From Chondrosia reniformis (lineage: Eukaryota; Porifera; Demospongiae; Chondrillida; Chondrillidae): 64,000 bases of DNA. Of this stretch, positions 33,260-46,100 are shown piece after piece; the stretch's first letter is position 1; every line of letters starts with the position of its first letter. The stretch covers positions 8,370,001-8,434,000 of the forward strand of contig OX359190.1 in assembly GCA_947172415.1 (NCBI GenBank), read 5' to 3'. The position numbers and the translations under genes were made by a program. The notes below the pieces were generated by a model. It was not told the origin of the DNA, did not search any database, and saw only the letters and a list, made by a program, of their open reading frames with translations.

Positions 33260-33950
33260 TTCATTTCATTCTATATGTGTCTTATAGTTAATACATCTCA
33301 TTCAATGTTTTGATACCAAAAGGTGTGTATAATATTGTCGTGGTAATTTACTAAATTGAAGTAGAAGGGTGCTATTGAAGGTGGCAGAAGATCTCTGAAT
33401 TTGGTGCTTGTATATACGTATATGTGCCTGTCTTGCATGGAAGTGTAACCTTGTAGGCATATAAGTGGTAAAGGTTTATAATGCTAGCAGGTAGTTGAGC
33501 CATATATACTGTACGTACCTGGGTGGACGGTCTGGTAGCCCCTTGCAAGTACGTAGTGATGGTTTGTAGCCCTGTATGTATATAATAAGCACTCTATAAT
33601 AATAATAATAAAATACCCCTACATTTAGCATGGCAGCTGTATGCCCCTGTAACATGTGAACAGTTGACTTTGACTGGAGTCCAGGAGATCATACATATTC
33701 ATGTATATGGTGGTCTCTCTTAAAAGAGCCATAATTGGGTTTAGCAGTTTGTCTCAGTGTCTCAATTCAAGAAATCCCACCTGTTACATGTGTATTAACT
33801 GGTTTACATACATTTAGCGTCAAAGCCTGGTTAATACATATATTTTGAGCAATAAAAAGTACACTTTGATTATGTAAATTGTACACCGTAGGCCTTTTTC
33901 TTTCATTTGGTTCATATTGCTTGGTTAATGACTCTTAATTGTGTATATAG
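33260..33950 (-). repeat. Repeat R2 copy
   Basis: R2 as at 2880, with the 49-base exon-like piece at about 33522-33575 interrupted by an extra gtac, then the lead-in to the carrier exon copy. Confidence 0.5.
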
Positions 33951-33954
33951 GTAG

Positions 33955-34062
33955 GTAAAAGATAGAGCTGGCCAACAAACAAACCGTTGAATTATATACT
34001 GTGCTATATATAGGAAATTTACAAGGCAGAAGGATTTTTGGCTTTCTGGAAAGGAACCCCAG
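33955..34062 (+). pseudogene. Decayed aralar-type carrier exon
   Basis: Closest to the copy at 3562-3664 but less deleted (GGATTTTTGGCTTTCTGG retained). It contains the same internal stop after the AGQQ region. Confidence 0.55.
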
Positions 34063-34227
34063 GTAATTGCATACAAGATCACATGCATATATGCTAGATA
34101 CTAGATTTACATTGATTCATCGTCCTAGCTACCTCTAATGGTATCCTCCAAGCTAAACTCACCCTCTAAGATTACTCTATGCATAATATACTTGGTCACT
34201 GGTACCCTTTAATAGGCCAATTGAAGT

Positions 34228-34437
34228 TACCGTATATCGAGAATTGAATGCGTGTGTCAAAAGAATGCAAATTGCGAGTTTTGACTGTATGCGCAATCTT
34301 TTGACACGTATTGATTTGACACCTCATAACTTCGTATACACGACCCGTACACCTAAGCTTTATCTTGCCACAATGTCTACTTAAACGCGTAATTCACAAT
34401 CTTTAACTTTCGCATTCATATCCCGATATGTACGGTA
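34228..34437. mobile_element. MITE with TA target duplication
   Basis: 206 bases between TA dinucleotides, with imperfect inverted ends of about 25 bases (ccgtatatcgagaattgaat against ccgtacatatcgggatatga). The paralogous sites at about 3800 and 57180 lack the insertion (gaagttatat). Internal ctttgac/gtcaaaa repeats add further pairing. No coding capacity. TA targeting suggests the Tc1/mariner group (inference). Confidence 0.55.
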
Positions 34438-34439
34438 TA

Positions 34440-36151
34440 TATTATATAAAAAATAAATTACACTTTAACATGCTAAGGGAGCTAATGTATCTGATGCAGG
34501 CTTTTTGCTACTGACTGGTTAACTGCTGGCAATTTAATTTTACATGTATTTATCCATGCTTTAATTTATTTTGAAATATAATATAATATAATTAATATAA
34601 ATAATAATAATTATATAACCACTAACATAATTTTATGTCAATAAATCAATCAATAAATCCATTAAATTGGCTATATATATATATATCAATCAATAAATCC
34701 ATTAAATTGGCTATATATATTATATAAAAGCCTATTATAGGGGGTCAGTGCAGAGAGGTATATTCTGTATATATGTATGTATGAGAGAGTATTTAAGTAT
34801 ATAAAGATACAGAATAAGCTGGTGTGTTCTAAGACTTATGTTTTCCCTCGATAATGATGTCCTAAATGCATGGCTAGTGATTCCTAATTGTGGTTCTGTG
34901 CATGGTTTATTACATCATTTCTGATTTGGCCAATATTTTAAGTTCTTTGCTTCAAATCCTATATTTTGGATTCTGTAACAAATGTTAGGTAAATGCCTTA
35001 GCCTGTCTAGAGTAAACATGTTCCTCAGTTGACCTAGGGTGGATAGGTTATCCTGATTGGGACATTTCAAAAGTCACATACAGCTAATTTTCTCTGAAGA
35101 TAATTCATTATTGAATGCTGCTCTTGTGGCTTGCTTAATTATATAAAGTTCTGCATGCGCCAGCCTTTCTACAGTTAGAGGTGATAATTAAGGCACACAA
35201 AACACGTGAATATGTTTGATAACACATTAGTCACACCTCAACACCACAACAATTGTCTTACTGGTTGTGATGTTAATTAGCCATCACAAAAATCTCCGAC
35301 CACTTGGAATTCTAATGGCACAGTTTTGGTCTTATATATGTACCAATTTACATGCATGATTCTGCTTCTTCATACGTATATATAATTATAAGTTCAAAAT
35401 AAAATATCTTGTTGAGACATAATATAAGGGCCCACATACATGTTCATGTTCATGTTCATGCAAGGAGATTTCTGCATGAGCTATATTTAATTGCTGATGA
35501 AGGCCCTTTGGGTTGAAATATATATTTATTTCTATTTTAGTTACTGAAGCTTTCTTATTTCTATATATATATGATTGCAACAACTATAAATCTTTTTATA
35601 AGTGATGATATAGATAGTCAAATCTAACTAAAAACACATTTCAATTTGTTATATTAATTGTTAATTTATTAAATTTTAATTGCTTTACATTGAATAGGGT
35701 GCACGTGGGCATTGTTTTTTAGCCATCCCTACTTTATAGAGGTCACTGAAGAAGACCCCCAGGGTCGAAACGTTTGGCAGAAGGAAGAACCAAAAAACTG
35801 TGTCTCTAGACACTCCCAAAGTCAAAAGATACTCTTTCCAAAGATAAGTTCGATGCAGTTAGAAGAAATATACTTATTCTTTATAGAGGGTACTACTGTA
35901 TGTATATCAATGTGCATGGTGGTAAAAAAATGAATGATAAAACCACTTCGAATCGAATTCTACATAACCAACTGAAATTTCTAAAACATTGAATTATTTT
36001 GAATTCTTACAGAGCTGCATATATAACAATTGTACTACATAGCTATAGACTATATGTTATCCTAAGAAATAGTTGACCTGCCTATTCTTGCTATATACTA
36101 ATGCTTAATCTGTGTTCCTACTATAATGCAGCATCTGTTTATAAGAACTCT
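34440..36151. repeat. Piece of the SD-A unit, third occurrence
   Basis: Corresponds to 16600-18050 and 57230-57900. Carries a hammerhead-like core at 35494-35518 and a CACTGAAGAAG insertion at 35743-35879 flanked by TTTATAGAGG at 35733-35742 and 35880-35889. A tandem aatcaatcaataaatcc repeat lies near 34640-34700. The last 200 bases are gene 6 3' flank. Confidence 0.5.
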
Positions 36152-36748
36152 TTATCTTGCCGACTCTAGTTCACACTCCATAAAGACAGTATCGCATGTA
36201 GCTACAGCAATTTCGTTACCATCAGCTATTTCAAGACATACTTCCAACTCTTCATCACAATCTCTAGGTTCTTCAGGGGTTTGCTCCCAAAATGCCTCAC
36301 AATATGCTTTTCCTTCTTCCAGCAAGTGTGGGTAGGTGTCAATGTGTTCGTCGATTAAACATAAGACATACTCATTTTGGCATTCAGTTATTTCATTAAG
36401 AGGAATTTCTTCCTCCTCTTCTTCATTTACATTAACACATTCTACAACATCTTCATAACAGTCATAATCCCTTTTAAGTTCTGAGCTTCTCTTTTTGGCT
36501 CCCCCACAAAATACGGGCAAGCTACAGAACCTTTCAGAGTACTTGTACATTTCATCTTTGGTGAAATATGCTAAGGAACATTCCATTGCTTCCTTTTCAC
36601 ATTCTTCAAAATATTGACTTTCCTCACATTCTTCCATCTGTTCAAAGCAATCAATTACCGTTACCTTTGCATTGTGATCAGTTGCTGGAGCCCCATTAAT
36701 GATGACATTTGCCCCCAGTAGAGTAAGGAACAGGATCATTCCCTTCAT
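36152..36748 (-). CDS. Secreted acidic cysteine-rich repeat protein, gene 6
   Basis: 198 residues with the standard 15-cysteine pattern. The N-terminus is VTVIDCFEQMEEC, so the first dibasic site is lost by a different change from the gene 3 subgroup. Other private features: YFEEC, FTKDEM, a hydrophobic VNVNEEEEEEIPLNE linker, and an ending DTVFMECELESAR shared with gene 11. It uses SSELKRDYDC like gene 2, so it mixes features of both subgroups, which suggests gene conversion. Intact signal peptide and TATA promoter. Confidence 0.85.
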   Translation of the reverse strand: MKGMILFLTLLGANVIINGAPATDHNAKVTVIDCFEQMEECEESQYFEECEKEAMECSLAYFTKDEMYKYSERFCSLPVFCGGAKKRSSELKRDYDCYEDVVECVNVNEEEEEEIPLNEITECQNEYVLCLIDEHIDTYPHLLEEGKAYCEAFWEQTPEEPRDCDEELEVCLEIADGNEIAVATCDTVFMECELESAR

Positions 36749-36836
36749 TTTTGTGACTGTTATGAAGATAATATACCTATTGATATTCTCACTGCAGTAT
36801 ATAAAATGCCAAGTTTCAAATCTATACCAAGTTAAA

Positions 36837-37032
36837 CTCTTTTATAGGAGAATCTATAGTAACTATTAACTGTTTTTATATTGTATTATTATAATTAGCT
36901 AGCTAGTATATATATATTTAGCCGGGCATCCTTATTATGTACAAAGAAGAGGTAAGCTCTTGCTAGTGATTATACAGAAATTTTCTAGGAAAGCGTGGGC
37001 AAATGAGGGGAGGAGTTAAGGCTTCATGGAGG
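36837..37032 (-). promoter_or_regulatory. Promoter of gene 6
   Basis: TATA box 36837-36848; upstream block with cgtgggcaaatgagggg ends at 37032. Closest relative of the orphan promoter at 3865-4060, sharing the ctatagtaactattaactg spacer. Confidence 0.6.
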
Positions 37033-39004
37033 ATATACTATATATAGTGCAAGTTACAAAATACCATAATAATCCGTACCTAATTGATAATATTAATAAT
37101 TCATACGGTTGGACCTCATTCATTCTAAACTGTATAGTACTATAATTATATATATAATAGTGGCATGGTAAATATAGAATTTAAAAACCCTCCTAGGAGC
37201 CATATGAATTGCGCCTTATTTAGTCATTTACATATTCAGAAAGATTAGTTTAACAGTATTACCCTAGATTACAGTATATCTACAGTATATATGGCCCCTG
37301 CTGATAAACCTCTAATAACAATGTGTAAGACGTATATAGATAAATCATATAAAGAACCCAGCAGTTGATTTCTTAAAACTAGAAAACCTAGAACCCAAAC
37401 TTGCCTGGGGCAACCACCTTTTTTTAGATACTTAAACTTTATAAACTAGTTGCATATATATATATTCATAATATATATAGATTCATTTATAGATGGTAAT
37501 AATGCTCATGGTGTCTTTATTTCACAACTAATCAGTATTCAGGCTGTATACAGTTATGTAATACAAATACTTTAACCTAAATTTAGCCTTTAAAACTTTC
37601 CTATTCCGTCAGCCTCTAGTTAGAGTTACTATAAGCAAAAAGTAGCTAGTATGCTTGTGGTAGCCCATACTGTGACTCTGCCTTCAAGGAAACAGTTACT
37701 ACTATATATAAGACCTATATATAAGGGTAGACCTATGTAATGTGTATATATGGTTCTTGAATAAAATGTACTTGCATCTGATATATAATCTAATAAACCC
37801 CAACCTTTAAATTTAACATTCCTTTCATTTAATCATGTGTCTTATAAGGTTAACATCTCATTCAACTTTTTGGTGCCAAAAAGGTGTATATATATATATA
37901 CATTGTCGTAGTAATTTACTGAATTGAAGTAGAAGGGTGCTGTTGAAAACAGAAGTATCTCTGAACTTGCTGCTTGTGTACATGCCTGTCTTGGAAGTGT
38001 GTCCTTGTAGCCATAAGTGGTGAAGGCTTAATGCACCCAGGCAGTTGAGCTATGCACGTACCTGGGTGGACGGCCTGGTAGCCCCTTACAAGTGGTGATT
38101 GTTTATATAATTATATGTGTCCAGGTATAGTCCTGTGCACTGCATGGTTGGTATTTATCTACACCTAAACTATATGCATAGGCACTCTAGTAATAATAAT
38201 AATAATAACACCCCTAGATGTAGCATCAAGAGCCAAGGATTCACAAAAGATCAAGAAAGAGACAAAGACTCCCACAGTCACTGAAGGGTGAAATTCCCCA
38301 AAACAGCTGTCTGGTCCAGTGGCAAAAGAAGACATAGATGAGTACTCTTATCAGGTTTAGTTCCCTATATATAGCCTTTTTTAATTTATTACAGAGTAGG
38401 CATAGCATGTAGGAAAATGTTTAGAAAGGTACCTCAGACAAGCTCCTTTCTATATACATGCAGATAGCCTGATATTTTTAATATTGTTTTTCTTACCCAT
38501 TTTCTATACTGGTATTAATTAGTCTTAGTTCTACAGATATTATATATATACAGTACTCTCTAGATTTGAGCTATATAAATTGAACATATAGCATTCTCCA
38601 TGTATCCAGTGACTCCCCTTAATAATATAAAGTAATTTTCAGATCAATGTAATAAGCAGAGGTACATATATACCATTTATACATTTTATAACTGATTTAA
38701 GTTGCTTGAAGTAATGGAGGAACTTAAATTGCTGAAGCCATAATACAATGTGGTTTAAACTACATAAACCACTATATATTAGGAAATCAAATCTTGACTC
38801 TCAAAAAAGCAAGCACTAAACAGAATCTATATATATATTTACCATGCAGTCAATCAGGTTCTATAGAGCTGTATTAATTTTTATACATGAAGAACTATAA
38901 ATAACATTTGTAATAAACACTAGCTCTTCTACATATAAACGACTGTATATATATGTTTGCCAGTATATACGTACGTCTAAATTGAATATCATTCCCACAT
39001 GCAA
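37033..39004. repeat. Segmental duplication shared with 4061-5724
   Basis: Adds a stretch (37430-37860) without a match at 4.4 kb, including an R2-like edge at 37845-38090 with tgggtggacggcctgg. No gene seen. Confidence 0.5.
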
Positions 39005-40560
39005 TGAAGTTGAAAACTGTTCTCAAAATTTCAATTGCAGTTAATGAAGAACATGTACGTTGTTGTTGTGTTCTAAGTGGTGCTAAAATAGTGGCCTATA
39101 TATAGCTACAGGAGTTATAGCTATATAAGATAGATTATTCTAATTAGGATCTTAGCCATTATATGGAGGAGAGGATAATCTAATTGGCATCACACGGGTA
39201 CCCAATTGCAAGCAACACTATATATATAAGACTACTGATCTCAATCATACAGTCATGGCTGTACATATATACTGAACAGCATGGAGGGGGAGCTAATGTT
39301 TGATTTAGGGAACAAAAACTATACTGTTCTAATTAAGTATCAAGAGAAGGTTGATCCGTGCTTGGGGGCTGAGTGATGACAAGGATAAAAGCACTGGCTA
39401 GAGGCTATGTGCATGGTGGACTGGTTTTGATAATGACATCAAGAGGTAGAGCTAGGACAGTCACTCTTGCCCGAGAGCCAAAAGCTCTCCTCCTGCAGTA
39501 CCCCATGCATCACCCATGGATATAGCCTACCAGACCTTGGGCCATGATACATGTGGGCTTTGTTGGCCCCTTTCAGGGCAAGTCTCACCTCTTAGCAGTG
39601 AGAGTGAAAATGGCCTCCCATCTAGTTAACCTCAAGTGAATTAAACAATTTATGAAGATTATAATGGTATCAACCATGTTCATGTGCTTCATGCCCCTTA
39701 TTAATATATCACCTCTAATTAAGTATGCAAGCTTTGAGGGCATCATTCAATAACTCTGTCTACACTACAGAATACTTGATCCACACTCCACCAACTGTTA
39801 TACAATCAGAAATGGGATTTGAAGTAAGGAACTTAAATATTGGCCCATGGGATGTAATAAACCATAGAACCATAATTAGGAAATCTTTAGATGATTCTCA
39901 TGTTTCAGTTAAAAGAAAGGTATAGTGGCAAGATGTTGTTTAATTATGTGTTTAGGATTCTCCAATTGTGTTACAAATCGTATCATAGGCTGGATTATAT
40001 ATCATTGCAATTGGTTTGCATGGAACTGCATACGTATGGTCTCCATCACCATTATTACTATATAATAATGTATATAAAGGATGATGACAAATATATGGGT
40101 TACCTAATTAAAGAGAGCCCAAATATGTCCTAAATGTTGATAACAGATCTATATAGCTGTAGATATTACCAACACAAAGCCATATAAAAAGTTAGATACA
40201 GAATGAGTTAGTGTACTTATCGTGATTCCCCAGGCCTGCATAGATCGTGATTTCCTAATTGCAAACTTGCATGAGAATGACCTAAAGATTTCCTAATTGT
40301 GGTTCTGTGGTTTATTACATCCCATGGGCCAATTTTTAAGTTCCTTGCTTCAAATCCCATTTCGATTTGTGTAACAGTTGGTGGAGTGTGGATCGTAGCT
40401 AATTTTCTCTGAGAAGAAAATTCATCATTGAATGATGCTCTGATAGCTTGGATGCTTAATTAGAGGTAATAATTCATAAGATGGGTGAAGCACATGACTA
40501 TGATTGATACCATTAGTCTTCATAAAACAGTCTAATTCACTTGAGGTTAACTATAGATGG
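39005..40560. repeat. Large inverted repeat built of R1 arms
   Basis: Left arm R1 (39005-39905, integrase debris at 39285-39620), spacer 39905-40240, right arm reverse complement of R1 (to about 40830). The same architecture as 5985-7540, so the palindrome itself was duplicated. Confidence 0.6.
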
Positions 40561-40830
40561 GAGGTCATTTTCAGTCTCACTGCTAAGAGGTGAGACTTGC
40601 CCTGAAAGGGGTCAACAAAGCCCACATGTATCCTGGCCCAAGGTCTGGTAGGCATGGGGTACTGCAGGAGGAGAGCTTTTGGCTATCAGGCAAGAGTGAC
40701 TGTCCTAGCTCTACCTCTTGATGTCATTATCAAAACCAGTCCACTATGCACATAGCTTCTGGCCAGTGCTTTTATCCTTGCCCCCCAGCACAGATCAACC
40801 TTCTCTTGATACTTAATAAGAACTTTTGTG
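40560..40830 (-). mobile_element. Ty3/gypsy integrase remnant, inverted copy
   Basis: Contains the reverse of GPFQGKS-, RPWARIH- and KALARSY-like segments. It extends further into the zinc-binding region than the inverted copy at 7370. About 40 bases of the catalytic-core start (ggatatagcc area) are deleted. Confidence 0.5.
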
Positions 40831-40929
40831 GTTGCTATGTGATTGCTCTGTGGTAGCTCTTGTGGTTGCTATGTGGTTACTTGCCTACTGTATCTGTAAT
40901 ATGTATCTCCTTAAATGTTGGACACAAAG

Positions 40930-40989
40930 CTAACCAGAGGTATTCAACTTTGCACTCGTTTGTCAGCTCTCCAATGGATACTGTTACAG
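40930..40989 (+). pseudogene. IMPDH exon fragment, copy 2 (frameshifted)
   Basis: Same exon as 7593-7653 but one base shorter: cactcgtttg in place of cactccatttg. The frame is lost inside CTPFVSSP. Confidence 0.6.
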
Positions 40990-41693
40990 GTCAGCCTGAC
41001 AGGGTGTTTACACACTCAATATTATCAAAGTTATCCATACCTGGATGTGTACAGACACATGTACGTGGCCTTTGGGTTACAGACCATCTTGGTACATTGT
41101 GCACAAGGCATTTCTAATTGAAGTCTTAGTATATATATCATTATCCTTTATTGTGAGTAAGCAAAGCGTGCATACATTCCTCAGGTAACCTAGGGTGGAA
41201 CAGGTCTACAGGTTATCCTGATTGGTACACTTAAAAGTCACAGACCGACAGTCTCTTGAATGGTGGGGTGTGGAGTGTTCTGCATGTAGAACTTTATATA
41301 ATTGACGAAGCCTTTAGAGCAGCGTTCAATAAAGAATTATCTTCAGAGAAACTTAGCTACTCTACCAGCCTTTCTACCAGCTCCATCTGATAAGGCACTC
41401 ACATGAATATGATACCACATAATTTATACCACATACCACCATATACCACCACATTCAACGCCACAACAATTGTCCTATTCTCGGGCTACTTGGAATTTGA
41501 ATGGCAGCTTTGGTCTCACCATTTTACATGTATGATCCTGCTTATATATAAGTTCAAAATAAAATATCATATGGACCCACATACATATGCATGTTCATGC
41601 AGGGAATTTTCTACACTAGTCGTATATATAATAATAAAATATATTTTATGTACATGCATGGGCACTTTAATAATAATAATATATTATCTAATA
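40990..41693. repeat. Repeat R3 remainder, start of tandem unit 1
   Basis: Start of the first of three tandem units of about 6.54 kb (40.9-47.4, 47.4-54.0, 54.0-60.0 kb). AT-rich, with no supported gene. Confidence 0.5.
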
Positions 41694-42191
41694 CAGTGGA
41701 ACCTCACAAATGCGACCACCTTTGGGAGGTTGGTCTTAATTTTGAGGTGGTCCTATTTCTGAAATTATTACGTACTGTACACGTTGGAAATATCTGTCAA
41801 CAAAATGGTGGACCCTCAGCTGGCTTTCGTTTTCTACCTTAAAAATAAGCTTTTTCTTCCTTGAAAACGTTTGTGCAAGCTTTACCTTAGTAAAAGTGCT
41901 TTCTAAATCCCTTTCACCGGTTCAATGCTCGACGGTAAGGAGATATGGCATTGGCGACGACCGGAACTCGAACTTTGTTTTCACACCTGGTCGTTATACC
42001 GAGGTTATTTGCCGGCTATTTTAATAATATCGGTCCGAAAATAGTGGTTGTAAAAGTGAATTCCGAGGTGGTCGCTTTTCTGAACACCTAAAGTACAGCG
42101 CGAGATACAAGAATTACGCGGGACCAAAAAAGTGTGTTGCAATTTTGAGGTGGTCTTAATACTGAGGTGGTCGTTAAGCGAGGTTCCACTG
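41694..42191. mobile_element. Pogo-like MITE, 498 bases
   Basis: Termini CAGTGGAACCTC and GAGGTTCCACTG in inverted orientation, flanked by TA (41692-41693, 42192-42193). Inside, gaggtggtc motifs recur near both ends. No transposase frame. The homologous place in unit 3 (about 54742, aatacatatataaagctg) is an empty site. Confidence 0.7.
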
Positions 42192-42416
42192 TATATATAA
42201 AGCTGTATATATTTAATTGTTGATGAAGGCCCCTTTGGGTTGAAATATATATTCTTTTCTAAAGAATTCATTGTTACGTACTGAAGCTTGCTTATATTCC
42301 CAACAACTATATATATACTCCATATCTTTTGATAAATGATGGTAGGTAGTCAATACAAATCACATCCAATTTGTTATTTTAAATGTTGATTAATTTGGTT
42401 TACATTGAATAGGGTG

Positions 42417-42458
<42 letters not shown>

Positions 42459-42796
42459 CCCAAGATAATCACACTGAGGTAGATAATATAATACAGATGG
42501 AAATGACTCCCAAAATAATCACAATCAGGTATATAATTAAACGCTACAAGACTTTAGCCACACTGAAATTCTCAACTTCTGCATACAGAGTAGTAGTCTC
42601 TACAGATCATATAAGGTTAAACACATGGCCTTCCAATTACCTTTTCACACCTTAGTATAGACTGAAGATGATGCAACCGCATGCCATTATCAGCAAAAAT
42701 TCCAGTCTCATGTAGGGGGTCTCAGCCAATAATCACCGCGGATTTGACTTGCCTTCAGGAGTACCGTTGGTTGCTTGCATGCATTCACATAAACAA
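42192..42796. repeat. Hammerhead-like variant, (TA)16 and flank
   Basis: 42218-42245 is a ttgatga...gggttgaaa motif. 42421-42452 is a TA microsatellite. 42453-42530 has two imperfect repeats of gtgactcccaagataatcac. No gene. Confidence 0.5.
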
Positions 42797-42902
42797 CAGG
42801 GTTAGAGACAATTTGGTAACTTGCACACAAGGGTCATTATGAAATAAAAGGCCCCAGCCTTTATGTCCCTGTATGCAAGTTACCAAATTGTCACTAACCC
42901 TG
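42797..42902. mobile_element. 106-base foldback MITE
   Basis: Arms of about 36-40 bases: cagggttag...acaatttggtaacttgca and its complement, with the centre ataaaaggccccagcc. Twin copy at 49344-49449 in unit 2. It adjoins the gene 7 3' flank directly. Confidence 0.6.
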
Positions 42903-43057
42903 AAATTATTTTGAATTCTTACAGAGCTGCATAACAAATGTCTACATAGCTATAGACTATATGTTATCCTAAAGAATAGTTGACCTGCCTATTCTGGCTA
43001 TACAAATGCTTAATCTGTGTTCCTATTATAATGCAGCATCTGTCTTATAAGAACTCT

Positions 43058-43654
43058 TTATCTTGCCGACTCCAGTTTACAATCCATAAAGTCAGTATCG
43101 CATGCAGCTACAGCAATTTCGTTACCATCAGCTATTTCAAGACATTCTTCCAACTCTTCATCACAATCTCTAGGTTCTTCAGGGGCTTGCTCCCTAAATG
43201 CCTCACAATATGCTTTTCCTTCTTCCAGCAAGTGTGGGTAGGTGTCAATGTGTTCGTCAATTAAACATAAGGCAAACTCACTTTGGCATTCAGTCATGTC
43301 AATAAGAGGAATTTTTTCCTCCTCTTCATCATTTTCATGTTCACATTCTACAAAATCTTCATCACAGTTAGCATGCCTTTTAATTTCTGAGTGTCTCTTT
43401 TTGGCTCCCCCACAAAATACTGGCAAGCTACAGAACCTTTTAGATAACTTGTAGAATTCATCTTCGGTGAAAAATGTTAAGGCACATTCAACGAATTCCT
43501 TTTCACATTCTTCAATATATTGACTTTCCTCACATTCTTCCATCAGAGCAAAGCACGGCTTCACAGTTACCTTTACATGGTGATCAATTGCTGGAGCCCC
43601 ATTAGTGATGACATTTGCTCCCAGTAGAGTAAGGAACAGGATCATTCCCTTCAT
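43058..43654 (-). CDS. Secreted acidic cysteine-rich repeat protein, gene 7
   Basis: 198 residues, gene 3 subgroup at the N-terminus (VTVKPCFALMEEC). Distinctive points: YIEECEKEFVEC, ALTFFTEDEFYKLSKRF, an acidic linker broken by Lys (NDEEEEKIPLI), and the ending DTDFMDCKLESAR shared only with gene 9. Cysteines are complete. MKGM is chosen over an in-frame Met 20 codons upstream, which lies only 25 bases from the TATA box. It sits in tandem unit 1; gene 9 is its positional twin in unit 2, although the two differ in many residues between cysteines. Confidence 0.85.
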   Translation of the reverse strand: MKGMILFLTLLGANVITNGAPAIDHHVKVTVKPCFALMEECEESQYIEECEKEFVECALTFFTEDEFYKLSKRFCSLPVFCGGAKKRHSEIKRHANCDEDFVECEHENDEEEEKIPLIDMTECQSEFALCLIDEHIDTYPHLLEEGKAYCEAFREQAPEEPRDCDEELEECLEIADGNEIAVAACDTDFMDCKLESAR

Positions 43655-43738
43655 TTTTGTGACTGTTATGAAAATAAAATACCTATTGATTTTCACTGCA
43701 GTATAAAATGCCAAGTTTCAAATCTATAACAAGTTAAA

Positions 43739-43911
43739 CTCTTTTATAGGAACTGTACATGTTTATATATTGTATTATTATAATTAGTTAGCTAGTATAT
43801 ATTTACATCATTATTATTTATTAAGTAGAGGTAAGCTCTTGCTAGTGATTATAAGGAAATTTTCTAGGAAAGCGTGGGCAAATGAGGGGAGGAGTTAAGG
43901 CTTCATGGAGG
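43739..43911 (-). promoter_or_regulatory. Promoter of gene 7
   Basis: TATA box 43739-43750, upstream block ending at 43911. The spacer between them is shorter than for genes 3 and 5 because the agccgagcatc part is missing. Same form as for gene 9. Confidence 0.6.
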
Positions 43912-45062
43912 ATATACTATATATAGTGCAAGTTACAATATACCATAATAGTAATCAATACCTAATTGATAATAAAATTAATTCATATGGTTGGACCTCA
44001 TTCATTCAATCATTCATTCATTTCATATTTAATACATCTCATTCACTGTTTTGGTACCAAAAGGTGTGTATAATATTGTCGTGGTAATTTACTGAATTGA
44101 AGTAGAAGGGTGCTGTTGAAGGTGCTGAAAACACCAGTATCTTCGAATTTGGTGCTTGTGTATCTGCCTTGTCTTGGTAGTGTAACTTTGTAGGCATATA
44201 AGTGGTAAAGGCTTATAATGCTAGCAAGTAGTTGAGCCATATATACGTACCTGGGTGGACGGTCTGGTAGCCCCTTGCAAGTGGTGATGGTTTGTAGCCC
44301 TGTACGTATATAATAAGCACTCTAATAATAATAATAATAATATACCCCTATATTTAGCATGGCAGCTGTATGCCCCTGTAACATGTGAACAGTTGACTTT
44401 GACTGGAGTCCACGAGATCATACATATTCATGTACATGGTGGTCTCTCTTAAAAGAGCCAAAATTGGGTCTAGCAGTTTGATTCAGTGTATCAATTCAAG
44501 AAATCCCATGCATGGTGGTATGTGTATTAACTGGCTTACATTTAGCATCAAAGCATGCATGGTCAATATATATATTTTGAGCAATAAAAAGTACACTTTG
44601 ATGATATAAATTGTACACTGTAGGCCTTCTTTCTTTCATTTGGTTCATATTGCTTGGTAAATGACTCTTAATTGTGTAGGTACGTAGGTAAAAGATAGAG
44701 CTGGCCAACAAACAAACTGTTGAATTATATACTGTGCTATATATAGGAAATTCACATGCATTTATACATTTTATAACTGATTTAAGTTGCTTGAGGTAAT
44801 GAAGGAACTTACATTGCTGAAGCCATATTCAATGTGGTTTAAACTACAGAACCACTATATATTAGGAAATCAAATATGCATTATGTTGACTCTCAAAAAA
44901 GGAGCACTAACTGAATCTATATATTTACCAGTCAATCAGGTTCTATAGAGCTGTATTAATTTTTATGCACGAAGAACTATAAATATATATAAAATCAATT
45001 TAGGCCTTTATATATAGAAGCTTCAATGACACAATACATGATAACATGAAATGCACAATATT
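43912..45062. repeat. R2 copy, carrier-exon stub and flank
   Basis: 44030-44420 is R2. 44688-44753 is the first two-thirds of the aralar-type exon, cut off after aggaaattcaca and so not spliceable. No gene. Confidence 0.5.
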
Positions 45063-45353
45063 CTATACAACAATTTTCCTAGGTCCATATATGCCTCCTA
45101 TTGTTTCTAAATCATTATCTGTTTTTGTGGTGATTTGATTGCAATTTTCATCAAGTATATAAGAAAGATTTTTTTCACCAAATTTATTTCTCAAACCAAT
45201 TTTGATCATTTTCATATGTGAAAAGCTTCGTTCCACTGATGCTGTCCCAATTGGAATTGTCACGCAAATATTGGCCAGGGTATTCAAATTAGGGAACATT
45301 GTTTTGAGCATTTCAATTATTGTTACAAGATAGTTTAGAGCCAAAGTAGCCAC
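45063..45353 (-). mobile_element. hAT transposase C-terminal fragment, copy 3
   Basis: Open over 96 codons, containing LNTLANICVTIPIGTASVER and SFSHMKMIKIGLRNKFGE. A frameshift near YILDENC, after the conserved part, removes the original C-terminus. Confidence 0.6.
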
Positions 45354-45429
45354 AAATATCCTTACTCAAAGTGAAGCAAAGAAGACTTAGTACAAAAAGC
45401 TTGCAGACTATGTGCATATACTAGTCAGC

Positions 45430-46100
45430 TTCTAATTTATAGATAAAACCTACCAGACCTTGGGACAGAATACATGTGGGCTTTGTTGGCCCTTTTCAGG
45501 GCAAGTCCCACCTCTTAGCAGTGAATGTACGTGTTCTTTCCAAGTGTCCAGTGATTTTTAAGATGTCTAACTAATACCACAACTAGTAAGACATTGCATG
45601 AGGTCTTAAAGGGCCCCCAGTTAACAACCACAGTGAATTTGATGTACCTTGAGAGTGAACTAAGATATTAATGTTTCACTACATTCACACATATGCATGG
45701 CTTCTAAGTTATAGACCATCTTGTAACTTGCTTATAAGACTGTGACTGTTTTCTGTGGCAACTGTATTCGCGGCCATAAAGAACTGGACACACTCTAAAT
45801 AGGTAGATACAGACTCTGAAACTGTTGTTCCACTGTAGCCATCCCTGTTGCCAGATGTGATACCGTGGGTTCAAGATAATGAGGTGGCGATCGTGCAACA
45901 TATGAATCAACTTATGCACATGCAGCTATAGCTCATTCAATCAACTAACCGCTTACAGTAAAATAACACACATATTTAAACTACACTTAAGTGATTATAC
46001 ATATAAAACTGATTACAAACGATAACTGACTAGTGACTTAATAGGCATGACTCAACATAGTTACACAACATTACAAGAGAAAATTGTCATCAATTCAAAA
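45430..46100 (+). mobile_element. Ty3/gypsy debris, tandem unit 1
   Basis: Integrase core fragment (45430-45620) followed by the sequence also found at 29681. Stops throughout. The 45720-45860 part, read on the minus strand, has a fragment resembling Gag (see 59166). Confidence 0.45.

Noticed and set aside
41403-41842. Open frames of 83-119 codons in repeat R3 and the pogo-like MITE (also 47944-48383)
   Set aside because: They cross the MITE boundary at 41694, so they cannot be an old gene. They repeat in unit 2 only because the whole unit was duplicated.
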